From the NCBI GenBank assembly GCA_016711925.1, contig JADJSA010000008.1, positions 62,001-126,000 of the forward strand: a stretch of 64,000 nucleotides of DNA, given 5' to 3'. Under the pieces are notes generated by a model. It ran no database searches. It was not told the origin of the DNA and worked only from the letters and a program-made list of their open reading frames with translations. This stretch comes from Candidatus Methylophosphatis haderslevensis (GTDB lineage: Bacteria; Pseudomonadota; Gammaproteobacteria; Burkholderiales; Rhodocyclaceae). This document shows positions 34,034 through 44,132 of the stretch, piece by piece (within the stretch, counting starts at the first letter, position 1; each line of letters begins with the position of its first letter). The translations under genes and the position numbers were made by a program.

Positions 34034-35278
34034 ATGCAGACCGAACTGGCTCAATTCATCAAGCATACGTCCGAGGGCCGCGAGGCCGAGACGATACTGC
34101 GCAAGTGCGTGCATTGCGGGTTTTGCAACGCCACCTGCCCGACTTATCAGTTGCTCGGCGATGAGCTCGACGGTCCGCGCGGGCGCATCTACCTTATCAA
34201 GCAGATGCTCGAAGGCGCCGAGGTCACGGCAAAGACGCGCCTGCACCTCGACCGCTGCCTGACCTGCCGCAATTGCGAAACGACGTGCCCGTCAGGCGTC
34301 GAGTACGGCAAGCTGATCGACATCGGCCGCCATGTCGCCGAGGCGCGCGTCAGCCAGCCGCGCGGCGACCGCGAACGCCTGCTGCGCTGGCTGGTCAAGG
34401 CGGGCCTGAGTTCGCCGCTGTTCTCGCCCGCCATCAAGCTGGGCCGGCGCCTGCGCGGATTGTTGCCCGCAGCACTGAAGGCCAAGCTGCCGGCCGCGCG
34501 GCCGGGCGGCGATTGGCCGTCGACCGGCCACCCGCGCCGCATGCTCGCGCTGGCCGGCTGCGCCCAGCCAGCGCTGGGGCCGGCGATCAATCCGGCCGCG
34601 GCGCGCGTGCTCGACCGGCTCGGCATCCAGTTGATCGAGGCGCCGGCGGCAGGCTGCTGCGGCGCCATGCCGTTCCATCTCAACGATCACGTCTCCGGCC
34701 GCGCCGATGCCAAGCGCAATATCGATGTCTGGTGGGACTATCTGCAGCACGGCGCCGAGGCGCTGGTGATGACCGCCTCGGGGTGCGGGGCGTTCGTGCG
34801 CGAGTATGCCCACCTGCTGCGGGACGATCCGGACTACGCCGAAAAAGCGCGGCGGATTTCCGCGATGACTTTCGATGTTTCGGAGATCGTGCTGCGCGAG
34901 AAGGCACGCGTCCTGCAACTGCTCGGAACGGTGCCGTCCGGCTCGGCCGGCAAGCTTGCCTTCCACCCGCCCTGCACCTTGCAGCACGGGCAGAAGGTTC
35001 GCGGCGTGACCGAGGAGATTCTGCGCGCCGCCGGCTTTGCACTGACCGTGGTCGAAGACAGTCATCTGTGCTGCGGCTCGGCCGGCGCTTACTCGGTGCT
35101 GCAGCCGGACCTCGCTTACAAATTGCGCGACAACCGGCTCGCCGCGTTGACGGCCGGCGCGCCGCAGGCCATTGTCAGCGCGAACATCGGCTGCCTGGCC
35201 CACCTCGAGGGCGGAACGGATCTGCCGGTGCGCCACTGGATCGAGGTGCTCGACCAGCGGCTCTGCGGCTCACCCTGA
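34034..35278 (+). CDS. glcF: Glycolate oxidase iron-sulfur subunit GlcF
   Basis: 414 residues. Two 4Fe-4S motifs lie at the N-terminus (CVHCGFCNATCPTY and CLTCRNCETTCPSG). Two CCG-type domains follow (AAGCCGAMPFHL; SHLCCGSAGAYSVLQ). It completes the membrane-associated GlcDEF complex. Confidence 0.95.
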   Translation: MQTELAQFIKHTSEGREAETILRKCVHCGFCNATCPTYQLLGDELDGPRGRIYLIKQMLEGAEVTAKTRLHLDRCLTCRNCETTCPSGVEYGKLIDIGRHVAEARVSQPRGDRERLLRWLVKAGLSSPLFSPAIKLGRRLRGLLPAALKAKLPAARPGGDWPSTGHPRRMLALAGCAQPALGPAINPAAARVLDRLGIQLIEAPAAGCCGAMPFHLNDHVSGRADAKRNIDVWWDYLQHGAEALVMTASGCGAFVREYAHLLRDDPDYAEKARRISAMTFDVSEIVLREKARVLQLLGTVPSGSAGKLAFHPPCTLQHGQKVRGVTEEILRAAGFALTVVEDSHLCCGSAGAYSVLQPDLAYKLRDNRLAALTAGAPQAIVSANIGCLAHLEGGTDLPVRHWIEVLDQRLCGSP

Positions 35279-35395
35279 AGGGTAGCGAAACTCCTTTGCC
35301 CGCCCCCGCCTGCAAGGCGGTCGCCGACCTGTTTGTCGCATCGGCCGCAACTGCGGCTAGAATGTGCGGTCCGGATTTCATGGCGTCTGCCTCAC

Positions 35396-36217
35396 ATGGG
35401 TCTGAAGATTGATAGCTGCGTCGCGCGACATCAGGGCGACCGTCGCGAGCAGCAGGATCGTGCGGGGATTTTTGCCCACCCGTCGCGCAGCGGCGTGATG
35501 CTTGCCGCGCTGGCCGACGGCATGGGGGGCCACAGTGGCGGTGCGATGGCGGCCGAGCAAGTGCTGCTCAAGGCTCGCCAGAACCTCGAGATTTACAACC
35601 CGGGCGAGCCGCCCGATGAACTGCTGGCCTCGACGATCAACGAAGCGCACGTCGTCATCAAGCTAACGCGCTTCACCAGCGAGCAGGACCCGCACAGTAC
35701 CGCGGTGCTGCTGTTACTGCATGGCAGTCGCGCCGACTGGGCGCATACCGGCGATTCGCGGCTCTACCACTTTCGCGGCGACAAGCTGATGCACCTGTCG
35801 GGCGACCATTCGCTGGTTGCGGAAATGGTGCGCAAGGGCTCGTTGACCGCCGAGCAGGCGCGATCCTATCCGCACAAGAACGTGCTGATCGGCTGTCTCG
35901 GCGGCGAGCGCGAACCGATGATCGATCTCGGCCATGTCGCCTTGTTGCAGGCGGAAGATGCTTTTCTGCTCTGTTCCGATGGCCTGTGGGCCTACTTCGA
36001 ACCTGCGGAACTGGGCGCGGTGGTGGCGGCACATGCGCCTCGCGAAGCGGCCGAGGCGCTGATCAATCGGGCGCGCCAGCGCGGCGAGGGCGCCGGCGAC
36101 AACATCTCGCTGGTGATCGTGAAGATTTCCGATCCCGAAGCGGCCAAACGCGAGAAGACGAAAGCCGAGGCGCTGGTGGCGCGCAAGATGCTCGAAGTCG
36201 CGAAGCGTCCGGGCTAG
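35396..36217 (+). CDS. PP2C-type serine/threonine phosphatase
   Basis: 273 residues from the ATG at 35396. Metal-binding aspartates are in NREQQDRAG-like position (REQQDRAGIF), ALADGMGGHSGG, and the C-terminal LLCSDGLW and GAGDNISLVIVK. A stand-alone soluble catalytic domain, followed by a charged tail. It is transcribed towards the histidine kinase gene. The partner kinase is not visible nearby. Confidence 0.88.
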   Translation: MGLKIDSCVARHQGDRREQQDRAGIFAHPSRSGVMLAALADGMGGHSGGAMAAEQVLLKARQNLEIYNPGEPPDELLASTINEAHVVIKLTRFTSEQDPHSTAVLLLLHGSRADWAHTGDSRLYHFRGDKLMHLSGDHSLVAEMVRKGSLTAEQARSYPHKNVLIGCLGGEREPMIDLGHVALLQAEDAFLLCSDGLWAYFEPAELGAVVAAHAPREAAEALINRARQRGEGAGDNISLVIVKISDPEAAKREKTKAEALVARKMLEVAKRPG

Positions 36218-36220
36218 CGG

Positions 36221-37030
36221 TCAGGCAGCGGCGCCGGGTGGCGGTTCGGTTTCCCAAAGGCGGACGAAGACTTCTGTGCCCTGGTCGGGCACCGAATGCA
36301 GCCAGGCATGGCCGCCATGCCGGCGCACGATGCGCTGAACGATCGCCAGGCCGATCCCGTTCCCCTCGTAGGCAGAAGCCGGGTGCATGCGCTGGAATGG
36401 CGAAAACAGGCGATCGGCATAACCCATGCCGAAGCCGACGCCGTTGTCACGTATCGAAAAGCCCGCGACCGTGCCCGATGAGTCGGGCTCGCCTTGTTCC
36501 AGCCGCAGTTCGATGCGCGCCGCTTCGCGGCCGCGCGTGAATTTGAAGGCATTGCCCAACAGGTGTTCGAGCACCATGCGCAGCAGTGCCGGGTCGGCCT
36601 CGATCCGGATGTCGGGGACGATCCAGTCGACGCGACGGGCGGTTCCGCCGGCCTCGATCGACGCGGCGACCTCCCGTGCCATGGCGCCGAGTTCGAGCGA
36701 GCGGACCTGCAATTTGGCGCGCCCGGCGCGCGAGAGCATCAGCAGATCCTCGAGCAGCAGTTCGAGCCGGCGCGTGGCGCCGACGATTCTCGCCAGATAG
36801 TCGGCCATGTCGCCGCTCAGGACATCGCGCCCCTCGTCGTTGAGCAGCTTGGAAAACCCGTTGAGCGCGCGCAACGGGCCGCGCAGATCGTGCGATACCG
36901 AATAAGAGAATGCGTCGAGTTCCTGGCGCGCCTGGTCGAGCTGCCGCCGGGTGCTGGCGAGTTCCGCCTGCAGGCGTTCAACGGCCGCCAAAGGGGCGTC
37001 GCTGTCCCGATCCGCGATCGGTTGGTTCAT
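36221..37030 (-). CDS. Soluble sensor histidine kinase (HisKA plus HATPase)
   Basis: 269 residues. An N-terminal coiled-coil (about 15-40) leads into the HisKA box SYSVSHDLRGPLRALNGFSK with the phospho-acceptor His. The ATPase boxes are N (LLGNAFKFTRG), G1 (SIRDNGVGFGMGY) and G2 (YEGNGIGLAIVQRIV). There is no membrane segment or input domain, so the signal must come through a partner. It resembles the kinase module of phytochrome-like light or redox sensors. No response regulator gene is adjacent. Confidence 0.87.
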   Translation of the reverse strand: MNQPIADRDSDAPLAAVERLQAELASTRRQLDQARQELDAFSYSVSHDLRGPLRALNGFSKLLNDEGRDVLSGDMADYLARIVGATRRLELLLEDLLMLSRAGRAKLQVRSLELGAMAREVAASIEAGGTARRVDWIVPDIRIEADPALLRMVLEHLLGNAFKFTRGREAARIELRLEQGEPDSSGTVAGFSIRDNGVGFGMGYADRLFSPFQRMHPASAYEGNGIGLAIVQRIVRRHGGHAWLHSVPDQGTEVFVRLWETEPPPGAAA

Positions 37031-37052
37031 GTCGGACTCCGCTGCGCTGGTT

Positions 37053-38192
37053 TCACTCGCGCGATCCCAGCCAGTTGCGCCGCCAGAACACGATGCCCAT
37101 GGTCACGGCGACCGCCAGCATCATGCCGATCGCGGTCCAGAATCCGTCGAGCCGGTCGAGCAGCGGCATGGTGTGGAAGTTCATTCCGAAGATGCCGCTG
37201 ATCAGTGTCGCCGGCATGAAGATGATGGTGATTACGGTGAGCAGGCGGACCTCGACGTTGAGGCGGTTGCTGACGCTCGACAGATACACGTCAAGCATAT
37301 CGCCGATGAGATCGCGCAGCGCGTCGAGCGATTCGATCACATGCACCGTGTGGTCATACACGTCGCGCAGATAAGGCTGCGTCTCGCTGCGGAAAAAGCG
37401 GGTGTCGCCGCGGATCAGCTGGTTGATGACTTCGCGCATCGGCCACACCGCGCGGCGCAGATCGACGGTCTCCCGTTTGAAATGATTGATACGTGCCAGC
37501 AGGGCGGGCGAAGCGTTGTGCAGTACCTGATCCTCGAGTTCTTCGGCGCGGTCGGTAATGGTTTCGAGCACCAGGAAGTAGCGGTCGACCAGCGCGTCCA
37601 TCAATTCGTAGGCCAGATAGTCATGCCCGAGCGAGCGCATGCGGCTGCCCTCGGCGCGCAGCCGCTGTCGCACCGGATCGAACAGACCCGACGGACGCTC
37701 CTGGAACGTCAGCACGAAATGGCTGCCGACGACGATGCTGATCTGCTCGGTCGAGACATCGATTGCCTCGACATCGAACTCGATAGCGCGCGCGACGATG
37801 AACAGGTACTCGCCGTAATCGTCGACCTTCGGACGCTGGCTGGTGTTGAGTATGTCCTCCAGCACCAGCGGGTGCAGGGCGAAGCGGTTTCCGATCTCGC
37901 CCATGATCGCCGGGTCGTGCAGGCCATAGACGTTGAGCCAGACGGTGGCACGTTTCGGGCTGTACGTGCGCGAGGCCTCGATCGAGTCGAAGCTGCGCTC
38001 CTCGATTCCGCGATCGTCATATTCTGCCAGGGTGATCGTCGGGTGCGCGGTCTTCACCTGGCCCAGATGCACCAGCGCGCCTGGCGGCATTCCGGTCTTG
38101 GTCGAGCGCCGCGCCTGCTGGCGCTTGCGCGGCGCAACGGTGCGCGCGCGAGAGTCCTGGGCCCGACGGTTGTGTGATTGCTGGTTCGGCAT
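37053..38192 (-). CDS. corA: CorA family magnesium/cobalt transporter
   Basis: 379 residues from the ATG at 38192, with a very basic ~35-residue N-terminal extension. The large soluble domain is followed by two C-terminal membrane helices; the first ends in the ion-selectivity motif GMN (SGIFGMNFHTMP). It lies 22 bases upstream of the histidine kinase on the same strand. Confidence 0.92.
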   Translation of the reverse strand: MPNQQSHNRRAQDSRARTVAPRKRQQARRSTKTGMPPGALVHLGQVKTAHPTITLAEYDDRGIEERSFDSIEASRTYSPKRATVWLNVYGLHDPAIMGEIGNRFALHPLVLEDILNTSQRPKVDDYGEYLFIVARAIEFDVEAIDVSTEQISIVVGSHFVLTFQERPSGLFDPVRQRLRAEGSRMRSLGHDYLAYELMDALVDRYFLVLETITDRAEELEDQVLHNASPALLARINHFKRETVDLRRAVWPMREVINQLIRGDTRFFRSETQPYLRDVYDHTVHVIESLDALRDLIGDMLDVYLSSVSNRLNVEVRLLTVITIIFMPATLISGIFGMNFHTMPLLDRLDGFWTAIGMMLAVAVTMGIVFWRRNWLGSRE

Positions 38193-38374
38193 TGTGTCCG
38201 GTGCGTCCGGCAGGCCGCGCACGGCGCTTGGAATGGGAGTTTGATTTGAGTATGATAGCGCCGGCCTGAGGATATCGGGCGCTGCGGTCAAACCTATAAG
38301 GCTCTCGCGGGCCAACATCCCCTCAGGTTCCGAACTCAAACAAAGTTAACACAACTCAGTACGGGGAGGCATTC

Positions 38375-39973
38375 ATGCCAGTTGTGATTGGTGTTCCGGC
38401 GGAAGTTGCCGTCGGCGAGAAGCGCGTCGCCACCGTTCCCGAAGTCGTTGAGAAACTCGTCAAGCTGGGCTTTTCGGTAGCGGTGCAAAGCGGAGCGGGG
38501 GACGCGGCGAATTTCGACGACGATGCCTATCGCGCATCCGGCGCCGAGGTGGTAAATGGGGCGGCGGCACTGTGGGCGAAGTCCGACATGGTGTTCAAGG
38601 TTCGCGCCCCGACCGCCCAGGAGGTCGGCCTGATGCACGCAGGGACCATTCTGGTCTCCTTCATCTGGCCGGCGCAGAATCCCGAACTGATGCAGCAACT
38701 CGCGGCGCGCAAGGTCACCGTGCTGGCAATGGACTCGCTGCCGCGCATGCTCAGCCGCGCCCAGAAGATGGACGCGCTGACTTCGATGGCCGGCATCACG
38801 GGCTACCGCGCCGTGATCGAGGCGGCGCATCACTTCGGCCGCTTCCTCACCGGCCAGATTACCGCGGCGGGCAAAGTGCCCCCGGCCAAGGTCTTCATCG
38901 CGGGGGCCGGTGTCGCCGGTCTGGCCGCAATCGGCACGGCGGTTTCGCTCGGTGCCATCGTGCGCGCCAACGACACCCGTCCCGAGGTCGGTGATCAGGT
39001 CGTCTCGATGGGCGGCGAATTCGTCACCGTCGATTACGAGGAAGAAGGCTCGGGCGGCGGCGGCTACGCCAAAGTCATGAGCGAGGGTTTCCAGAAAGCC
39101 CAGCGCGAGATGTACGCCAAGCAGGCCAAGGAGGTGGACATCATCATCACCACCGCCCTGATCCCCGGCAAGCCCGCGCCGCGCCTCATCACCGCCGAGA
39201 TGGTGCAGTCGATGAAGGCGGGCAGCGTGATCGTCGATCTGGCGGCAGAGCAGGGCGGCAACTGCGAGTTGACCGAACCCGGCACGGTGGTGGTCAAGCA
39301 CGGTGTCATCATCATCGGCTACACAGATTTGCCCAGCCGGCTGGCGAAGCAGTCTTCCACGCTCTACGCAACCAACCTGTTCCGGCTGACCGAGGAACTC
39401 TGCAAGACCAAGGACGGCGTCGTCAACGTCAACATGGAAGACGAAGCCATCCGCGGTCTGACGGTGATCAAGGACGGCACCGTCACCTGGCCACCACCCG
39501 CGCCCAAGCTCCCGCCCGCACCGCCGGCTGCGGCCAAGCCGGCAGCCGCGAAGCCGGCCGAGAAGTCGAAGGGGCATGGTCATGGTGGCGGCGGCGCGCC
39601 GGCTTCGGCGACCAGCACTGCAATCATGTTCGCCGTCGCCGCCGCCCTGTTCTGGTTCATCGGGGCCAACGCGCCGGCTGCCTTCCTGGCGCATTTCACG
39701 GTCTTCGTGCTGGCCTGCTTCGTCGGGTACATGGTGGTCTGGAATGTCACGCCGGCGCTGCACACGCCGCTGATGAGCGTGACCAACGCGATTTCCAGCA
39801 TCATCGCCATCGGTGCGCTGGTGCAGGTGGCCCCACCGCTGGTCGGCGGGACCGCTGACCGTCCGGCGACCTGGATTCTCGGGCTCGCTGTGGTGGCCAT
39901 CGCGCTGACCACGATCAACATGTTCGGCGGATTCGCAGTGACCCGCCGCATGCTGGAAATGTTCCGGAAATAG
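38375..39973 (+). CDS. pntA: NAD(P) transhydrogenase alpha subunit (fused form)
   Basis: 532 residues. The N-terminal NAD-binding domain I (about 1-375) has VFIAGAGVAGLAAIGTA, and a Pro/Ala/Lys-rich linker leads to C-terminal membrane helices (SATSTAIMFAVAAALFWF onward). It is thus the E. coli-like single-chain alpha subunit rather than split PntAA/PntAB. With PntB it couples proton import to NADPH formation. Preceded by GGGGAGG. Confidence 0.94.
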   Translation: MPVVIGVPAEVAVGEKRVATVPEVVEKLVKLGFSVAVQSGAGDAANFDDDAYRASGAEVVNGAAALWAKSDMVFKVRAPTAQEVGLMHAGTILVSFIWPAQNPELMQQLAARKVTVLAMDSLPRMLSRAQKMDALTSMAGITGYRAVIEAAHHFGRFLTGQITAAGKVPPAKVFIAGAGVAGLAAIGTAVSLGAIVRANDTRPEVGDQVVSMGGEFVTVDYEEEGSGGGGYAKVMSEGFQKAQREMYAKQAKEVDIIITTALIPGKPAPRLITAEMVQSMKAGSVIVDLAAEQGGNCELTEPGTVVVKHGVIIIGYTDLPSRLAKQSSTLYATNLFRLTEELCKTKDGVVNVNMEDEAIRGLTVIKDGTVTWPPPAPKLPPAPPAAAKPAAAKPAEKSKGHGHGGGGAPASATSTAIMFAVAAALFWFIGANAPAAFLAHFTVFVLACFVGYMVVWNVTPALHTPLMSVTNAISSIIAIGALVQVAPPLVGGTADRPATWILGLAVVAIALTTINMFGGFAVTRRMLEMFRK

Positions 39974-39984
39974 GGAGACAAAGA

Positions 39985-41400
39985 ATGTCCGCAAGTCTCG
40001 CAACCGTCTCCTACATCGGAGCGACCATACTCTTCATCCTCAGCCTCGGCGGACTCTCGCATCCCGAGTCCTCGCGCCGCGGCAATGTGTACGGCATTAT
40101 CGGCATGGCCATCGCGGTGCTGGCAACGCTGTTCGGGCCGCAGGTCACCGCGGGCGGCTACGGCTGGATCGTCGGTGCGATGGTGGTTGGCGCAAGTATC
40201 GGCCTGTATGCCGCACGCGTCGTGAAAATGACGCAGATGCCCGAACTGGTCGCGCTGATGCACAGCCTGGTCGGTCTCGCCGCGGTGCTGGTCGGCTACG
40301 CCAACTACATCGATCCGGCAGCCGCGGGGCAATTCACCGGCGCGGAAAAGTCGATCCATGAAATCGAGATCTATATCGGCATCCTGATTGGCGCCGTGAC
40401 GTTTTCGGGTTCGCTGATCGCCTTCGGCAAGCTGTCGGGCAAGATCAGCGGCAAGCCGATGCTGCTGCCGGGGCGTCACTTCATCAACCTGATCGGCCTG
40501 CTGGTGGTGATCTGGTTCGGCGGCAGCTTCATCAACTCGCACACGGTCAGCGAGGGCATGACGCCGCTGATCGTGATGACGGTCATCTCGCTGCTGTTCG
40601 GCATCCACATGGTGATGGCGATCGGCGGGGCCGACATGCCGGTGGTGGTGTCGATGCTGAACAGCTACTCCGGCTGGGCTGCGGCGGCGACCGGCTTCAT
40701 GCTGTCGAACGACCTGCTGATCGTCACCGGCGCGCTGGTGGGTTCGAGCGGCGCGATTCTTTCCTACATCATGTGCCGCGCCATGAACCGCCACTTCATC
40801 TCGGTGATCGCCGGGGGATTCGGTACCGACGGCGGCACGCCTGCGCCCGCGGGCGGCGCGCAACCGGCGGGCGAAGTGGTCGCCATCAGCGCGCCCGAGA
40901 CCGCCGAACTGCTGCGCGATTCGAAGAACGTGATCATCGTGCCGGGGTATGGCATGGCGGTGGCGCAGGCCCAGCACACGGTCTACGAGATCACCAAGCT
41001 GCTGCGCGAAAAGGGCGTCAACGTGCGCTTCGGCATCCATCCGGTGGCCGGCCGCATGCCGGGCCACATGAACGTGCTGCTCGCCGAAGCCAAGGTGCCG
41101 TACGACATCGTGCTGGAAATGGATGAGTTGAACGATGACTTTCCGACCACCGATGTGGCGATGGTGATCGGTGCCAACGACATCGTGAACCCGGGCGCGC
41201 AGGACGACCCGAACAGTCCGATCGCCGGCATGCCGGTGCTGGAAGTGTGGAAGGCGAAGACCTCGATTGTCATGAAGCGCAGCATGGCTTCGGGCTACGC
41301 TGGCGTCGACAACCCGCTCTTCTACAAGGACAACAACCGCATGCTGTTCGGCGATGCCAAGAAGATGCTCGACGAGGTGCTGGTCGCCCTCAAGAGTTGA
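39985..41400 (+). CDS. pntB: NAD(P) transhydrogenase beta subunit
   Basis: 471 residues, 11 bases after pntA. About nine membrane helices precede the NADP-binding domain III, with VPGYGMAVAQAQH, GIHPVAGRMPGHMNVLLAEA, and MVIGANDIVNPGAQDDPNSP. Full length for the family. Confidence 0.95.
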   Translation: MSASLATVSYIGATILFILSLGGLSHPESSRRGNVYGIIGMAIAVLATLFGPQVTAGGYGWIVGAMVVGASIGLYAARVVKMTQMPELVALMHSLVGLAAVLVGYANYIDPAAAGQFTGAEKSIHEIEIYIGILIGAVTFSGSLIAFGKLSGKISGKPMLLPGRHFINLIGLLVVIWFGGSFINSHTVSEGMTPLIVMTVISLLFGIHMVMAIGGADMPVVVSMLNSYSGWAAAATGFMLSNDLLIVTGALVGSSGAILSYIMCRAMNRHFISVIAGGFGTDGGTPAPAGGAQPAGEVVAISAPETAELLRDSKNVIIVPGYGMAVAQAQHTVYEITKLLREKGVNVRFGIHPVAGRMPGHMNVLLAEAKVPYDIVLEMDELNDDFPTTDVAMVIGANDIVNPGAQDDPNSPIAGMPVLEVWKAKTSIVMKRSMASGYAGVDNPLFYKDNNRMLFGDAKKMLDEVLVALKS

Positions 41401-41463
41401 ACGTCCTCTGGTCGTGCCCGGCTTCCGCACGGGAGCAGGGCCTTGCCTGCCTCACAACCAGCC

Positions 41464-42204
41464 CTACCAGTAACTCTCCACCGTGATGTGCCCCGGCTCG
41501 CGCCGGCGGTGCTTGCGCAGGCCGCGCGCGATCAGGGCGGCCTGGGCATCGTCCACCATCTGCGGGTTGCCGCATAGCATGACGTGGCTCTGCAAGTCGA
41601 AAACCGCCCCGGCGCGGGATTCCAGCGCGCCGTCGGCGATCGCCTGCGGAATCCGTCCGGGCAGCGCGAAGTCGGTCGGCTCGCGGCTGACGAAGGGCAC
41701 ATAGGCGAATTGCGCGCGCTGCGCGGCGGCGATGCCGTCAATGACGTTTCGATAGACCAGCTCGTCGGCCATGCGCGCCGCGTGCACCAGCACCACGCGC
41801 TCGAAGCGTTGCCACGGCTCGGCGGTGCGCAGGATGGCAAGGAACGGCCCAATCCCGGTGCCGGTGGCAATCAACCACAGCACGCGCGCCGCCGGCACTT
41901 CGGCGAGCACCATGAATCCGTTGGCGCGCGGAGCGACCAGCAGCCGCTCGCCTTCGCGCATCGCCGCCAGCCGCCCCGACAGCGGACCGTCGGCAACCAC
42001 CGAAAAGCAGAATTCCAGCGGTGTGAGGTGCGGCGGATTGACCAGCGAATAGGGTCGGCCGATTTCGGCGCCGTCGATCATCGCGCCGAGTTTGATGAAC
42101 TGGCCGGCGGCGAACGGAGCGATGTCCGCCGCCACCTGCAGCGAATGCAGCCGCCCGGTCCATGCGATGTTGCCGACCACCACGCCTTCGACCCACTGTG
42201 ACAT
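41464..42204 (-). CDS. fpr: Ferredoxin/flavodoxin-NADP+ reductase
   Basis: 246 residues. The FAD-binding motif is GRPYSLVNPP, the NADP motif LIATGTGIGPFLAIL, and the C-terminus ends VESYW as in bacterial Fpr enzymes. It is convergent with pntB; both act in NADPH/redox balancing. Confidence 0.93.
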   Translation of the reverse strand: MSQWVEGVVVGNIAWTGRLHSLQVAADIAPFAAGQFIKLGAMIDGAEIGRPYSLVNPPHLTPLEFCFSVVADGPLSGRLAAMREGERLLVAPRANGFMVLAEVPAARVLWLIATGTGIGPFLAILRTAEPWQRFERVVLVHAARMADELVYRNVIDGIAAAQRAQFAYVPFVSREPTDFALPGRIPQAIADGALESRAGAVFDLQSHVMLCGNPQMVDDAQAALIARGLRKHRRREPGHITVESYW

Positions 42205-42321
42205 GTGCTGCCTCCCGCAGGATCAGACGGCAATCGGCGGCTGCCGGTTCCCGCGGTGGCCCGGCGACGGTCGCCCGATCCCGGATGATTTCGTCAATGG
42301 AGCGAGAGGTTGCCCTGCAGG

Positions 42322-42416
42322 CCGCATGGAATGGCGTTCTTCAGCCATGCATCGCCAGGGGCCTTGCGGCAAGCGGCTCTCCAGCCTGGCAGGCTGCAGA
42401 GCGCCATTTCATGCGG
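42322..42416. repeat. 95-bp palindromic intergenic repeat, copy 5
   Basis: The left end is CCGCATGGAATGGCG (42322-42336) and the right end CGCCATTTCATGCGG (42402-42416), with one mismatch in the 15-bp inverted repeat. It lies between fpr and rhlE. Flanks include CCTGCAGG on the left and CCAGCCTGG on the right. Confidence 0.85.
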
Positions 42417-42452
42417 CTTCCAGCCTGGGTCGAAGTGAGCTGCGGCGCTCGA

Positions 42453-43934
42453 TCAGGATTTCTTGCCCAGCCCGCCGAGCAGCGCGGCAACCGGCCGCTG
42501 CGGACCGCGCGGCGCGACCGGATGCGGGCGGCCAAGTTGCGCTTCAGCCGATGCCGGGTCCGGCAGCGACGGTTCGTAGGGCTTGCGCCAGTCGAAGCCG
42601 CCGGGCAACTCGTCCTTCTTGGCACGACGCGGCTCGTTGCGCGGGCGATCGCCGCGGTCGGGCCGGGCGGACGGGTCGCGCGGCGCGCGTTCGCTGCGCG
42701 GCACGCGCCGCTCGTCGCGCTTGTCGTCGCGCTTGTCGTCATACTCGGTGCGCCTGCCGCGCGCGCGCTTGCCGGCAGCATTGATATCGCCGTCCGGCTC
42801 GAAACCTTCCACCACCACCTGGTCGAGCTGGCGCTTGATCAGCCGCTCGATCTCGGCTAGCCGGCCCTTTTCCTCGGCACACACCAGCGATATCGCATCG
42901 CCGGTCTTGCCGGCGCGGCCGGTGCGGCCGATGCGATGGACATAATCCTCGGCGGTATGCGGCAGTTCGTAATTGATGACATGGGGCAGGTCGTCGATGT
43001 CCAGCCCGCGTGCGGCCACGTCGGTTCCGACCAGCACGCGCACCTTGCCGGCCTTGAAGGCTTCCAGCGCCTCGGTGCGTTGCTGCTGGCTCTTGTCGCC
43101 ATGGATCGCGTCGGCCTCGATACCCTGCTTGGCAAGGTAAACCGCGAGCCGGCTGGCGCCGAATTTGGTGCCGACGAAAACCAGCGCCTGGCGCAGATCC
43201 TGTGATTTGATCAGGTGCGCGAGCAGCGCGCGCTTGTCTTCCGGGCTCACCGGGTGCACCACGTGCGTGACCGTTTCGGTGACCTGGTTGCGCCGTGCCA
43301 CCTCGATCAGTTGCGGGTTGCGCAGCATGCTGTCGGCGAGTTTTTTGATCTCTTCGGAGAAGGTGGCCGAGAACAGCAGACTCTGGCGCTCCTTGGGCAG
43401 CAGGGCGAGGATGCGCTTGATGTCCGGGATGAAACCCATGTCGAGCATGCGGTCGGCTTCGTCGAGCACCAGCACTTCGACCTGGTTGAAATTCACGGTC
43501 TTCTGCTCGACGTGGTCGAGCAGCCGGCCCGGCGTGGCGACGACGATCTCGCGGCCCTCGCGCAATTCGGCCATCTGCGCCCTCATGTCCACGCCGCCGT
43601 AGATGCAGGTCGAGCGCAGCGCGAGGTGCTTGTTGTAGGTCTTGACGCTGTCTTCGACCTGCATCGCCAGCTCGCGCGTCGGGGTGAGAATCAGCGCCCG
43701 CACCGGGTGGCGCGCCGGCGAGGGCGAACTGTTCGCATGACGCGCCAGGCGCTGCAGCAGCGGCAGGGTGAATCCGGCCGTCTTGCCGGTGCCGGTCTGG
43801 GCGCCGCCCATCACGTCCTTGCCCTGCAGGATGATCGGAATGGCCTGCGCCTGGATCGGCGTCGGTTCGCTGTAGCCGGAGTCGGCCACCGCCTTCAATA
43901 ACTCGGGAATCAGCCCGAGATCGGCGAAATTCAT
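42453..43934 (-). CDS. rhlE: DEAD-box RNA helicase, RhlE type
   Basis: 493 residues. The Q motif (GYSEPTPIQAQAIP), Walker A (GAQTGTGKT), DEAD box (VLDEADRMLDMGF), SAT motif (LLFSATFS) and motif VI (HRIGRTGRAGK) are all present. A basic, arginine-rich C-terminal tail (about 390-470) is typical of RhlE. Confidence 0.94.
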   Translation of the reverse strand: MNFADLGLIPELLKAVADSGYSEPTPIQAQAIPIILQGKDVMGGAQTGTGKTAGFTLPLLQRLARHANSSPSPARHPVRALILTPTRELAMQVEDSVKTYNKHLALRSTCIYGGVDMRAQMAELREGREIVVATPGRLLDHVEQKTVNFNQVEVLVLDEADRMLDMGFIPDIKRILALLPKERQSLLFSATFSEEIKKLADSMLRNPQLIEVARRNQVTETVTHVVHPVSPEDKRALLAHLIKSQDLRQALVFVGTKFGASRLAVYLAKQGIEADAIHGDKSQQQRTEALEAFKAGKVRVLVGTDVAARGLDIDDLPHVINYELPHTAEDYVHRIGRTGRAGKTGDAISLVCAEEKGRLAEIERLIKRQLDQVVVEGFEPDGDINAAGKRARGRRTEYDDKRDDKRDERRVPRSERAPRDPSARPDRGDRPRNEPRRAKKDELPGGFDWRKPYEPSLPDPASAEAQLGRPHPVAPRGPQRPVAALLGGLGKKS

Positions 43935-44132
43935 CTAATTCTCCTGAATCGGCCTGCCATGCCGGGTGGCACGGTACCGGTTCAGGCGACGAATCCTGCG
44001 TGGGGGTCAGAGTCACCCGGACGGGTGTTCGTGGAGGCAAACGTCAACCGGCGACGCGTTTGCGCCGCGGCATTATGTCACGAGCGGCCGTCAGACGCCA
44101 TGCGGGGCGATTTCGCCGCCGCCGGCCAGCCC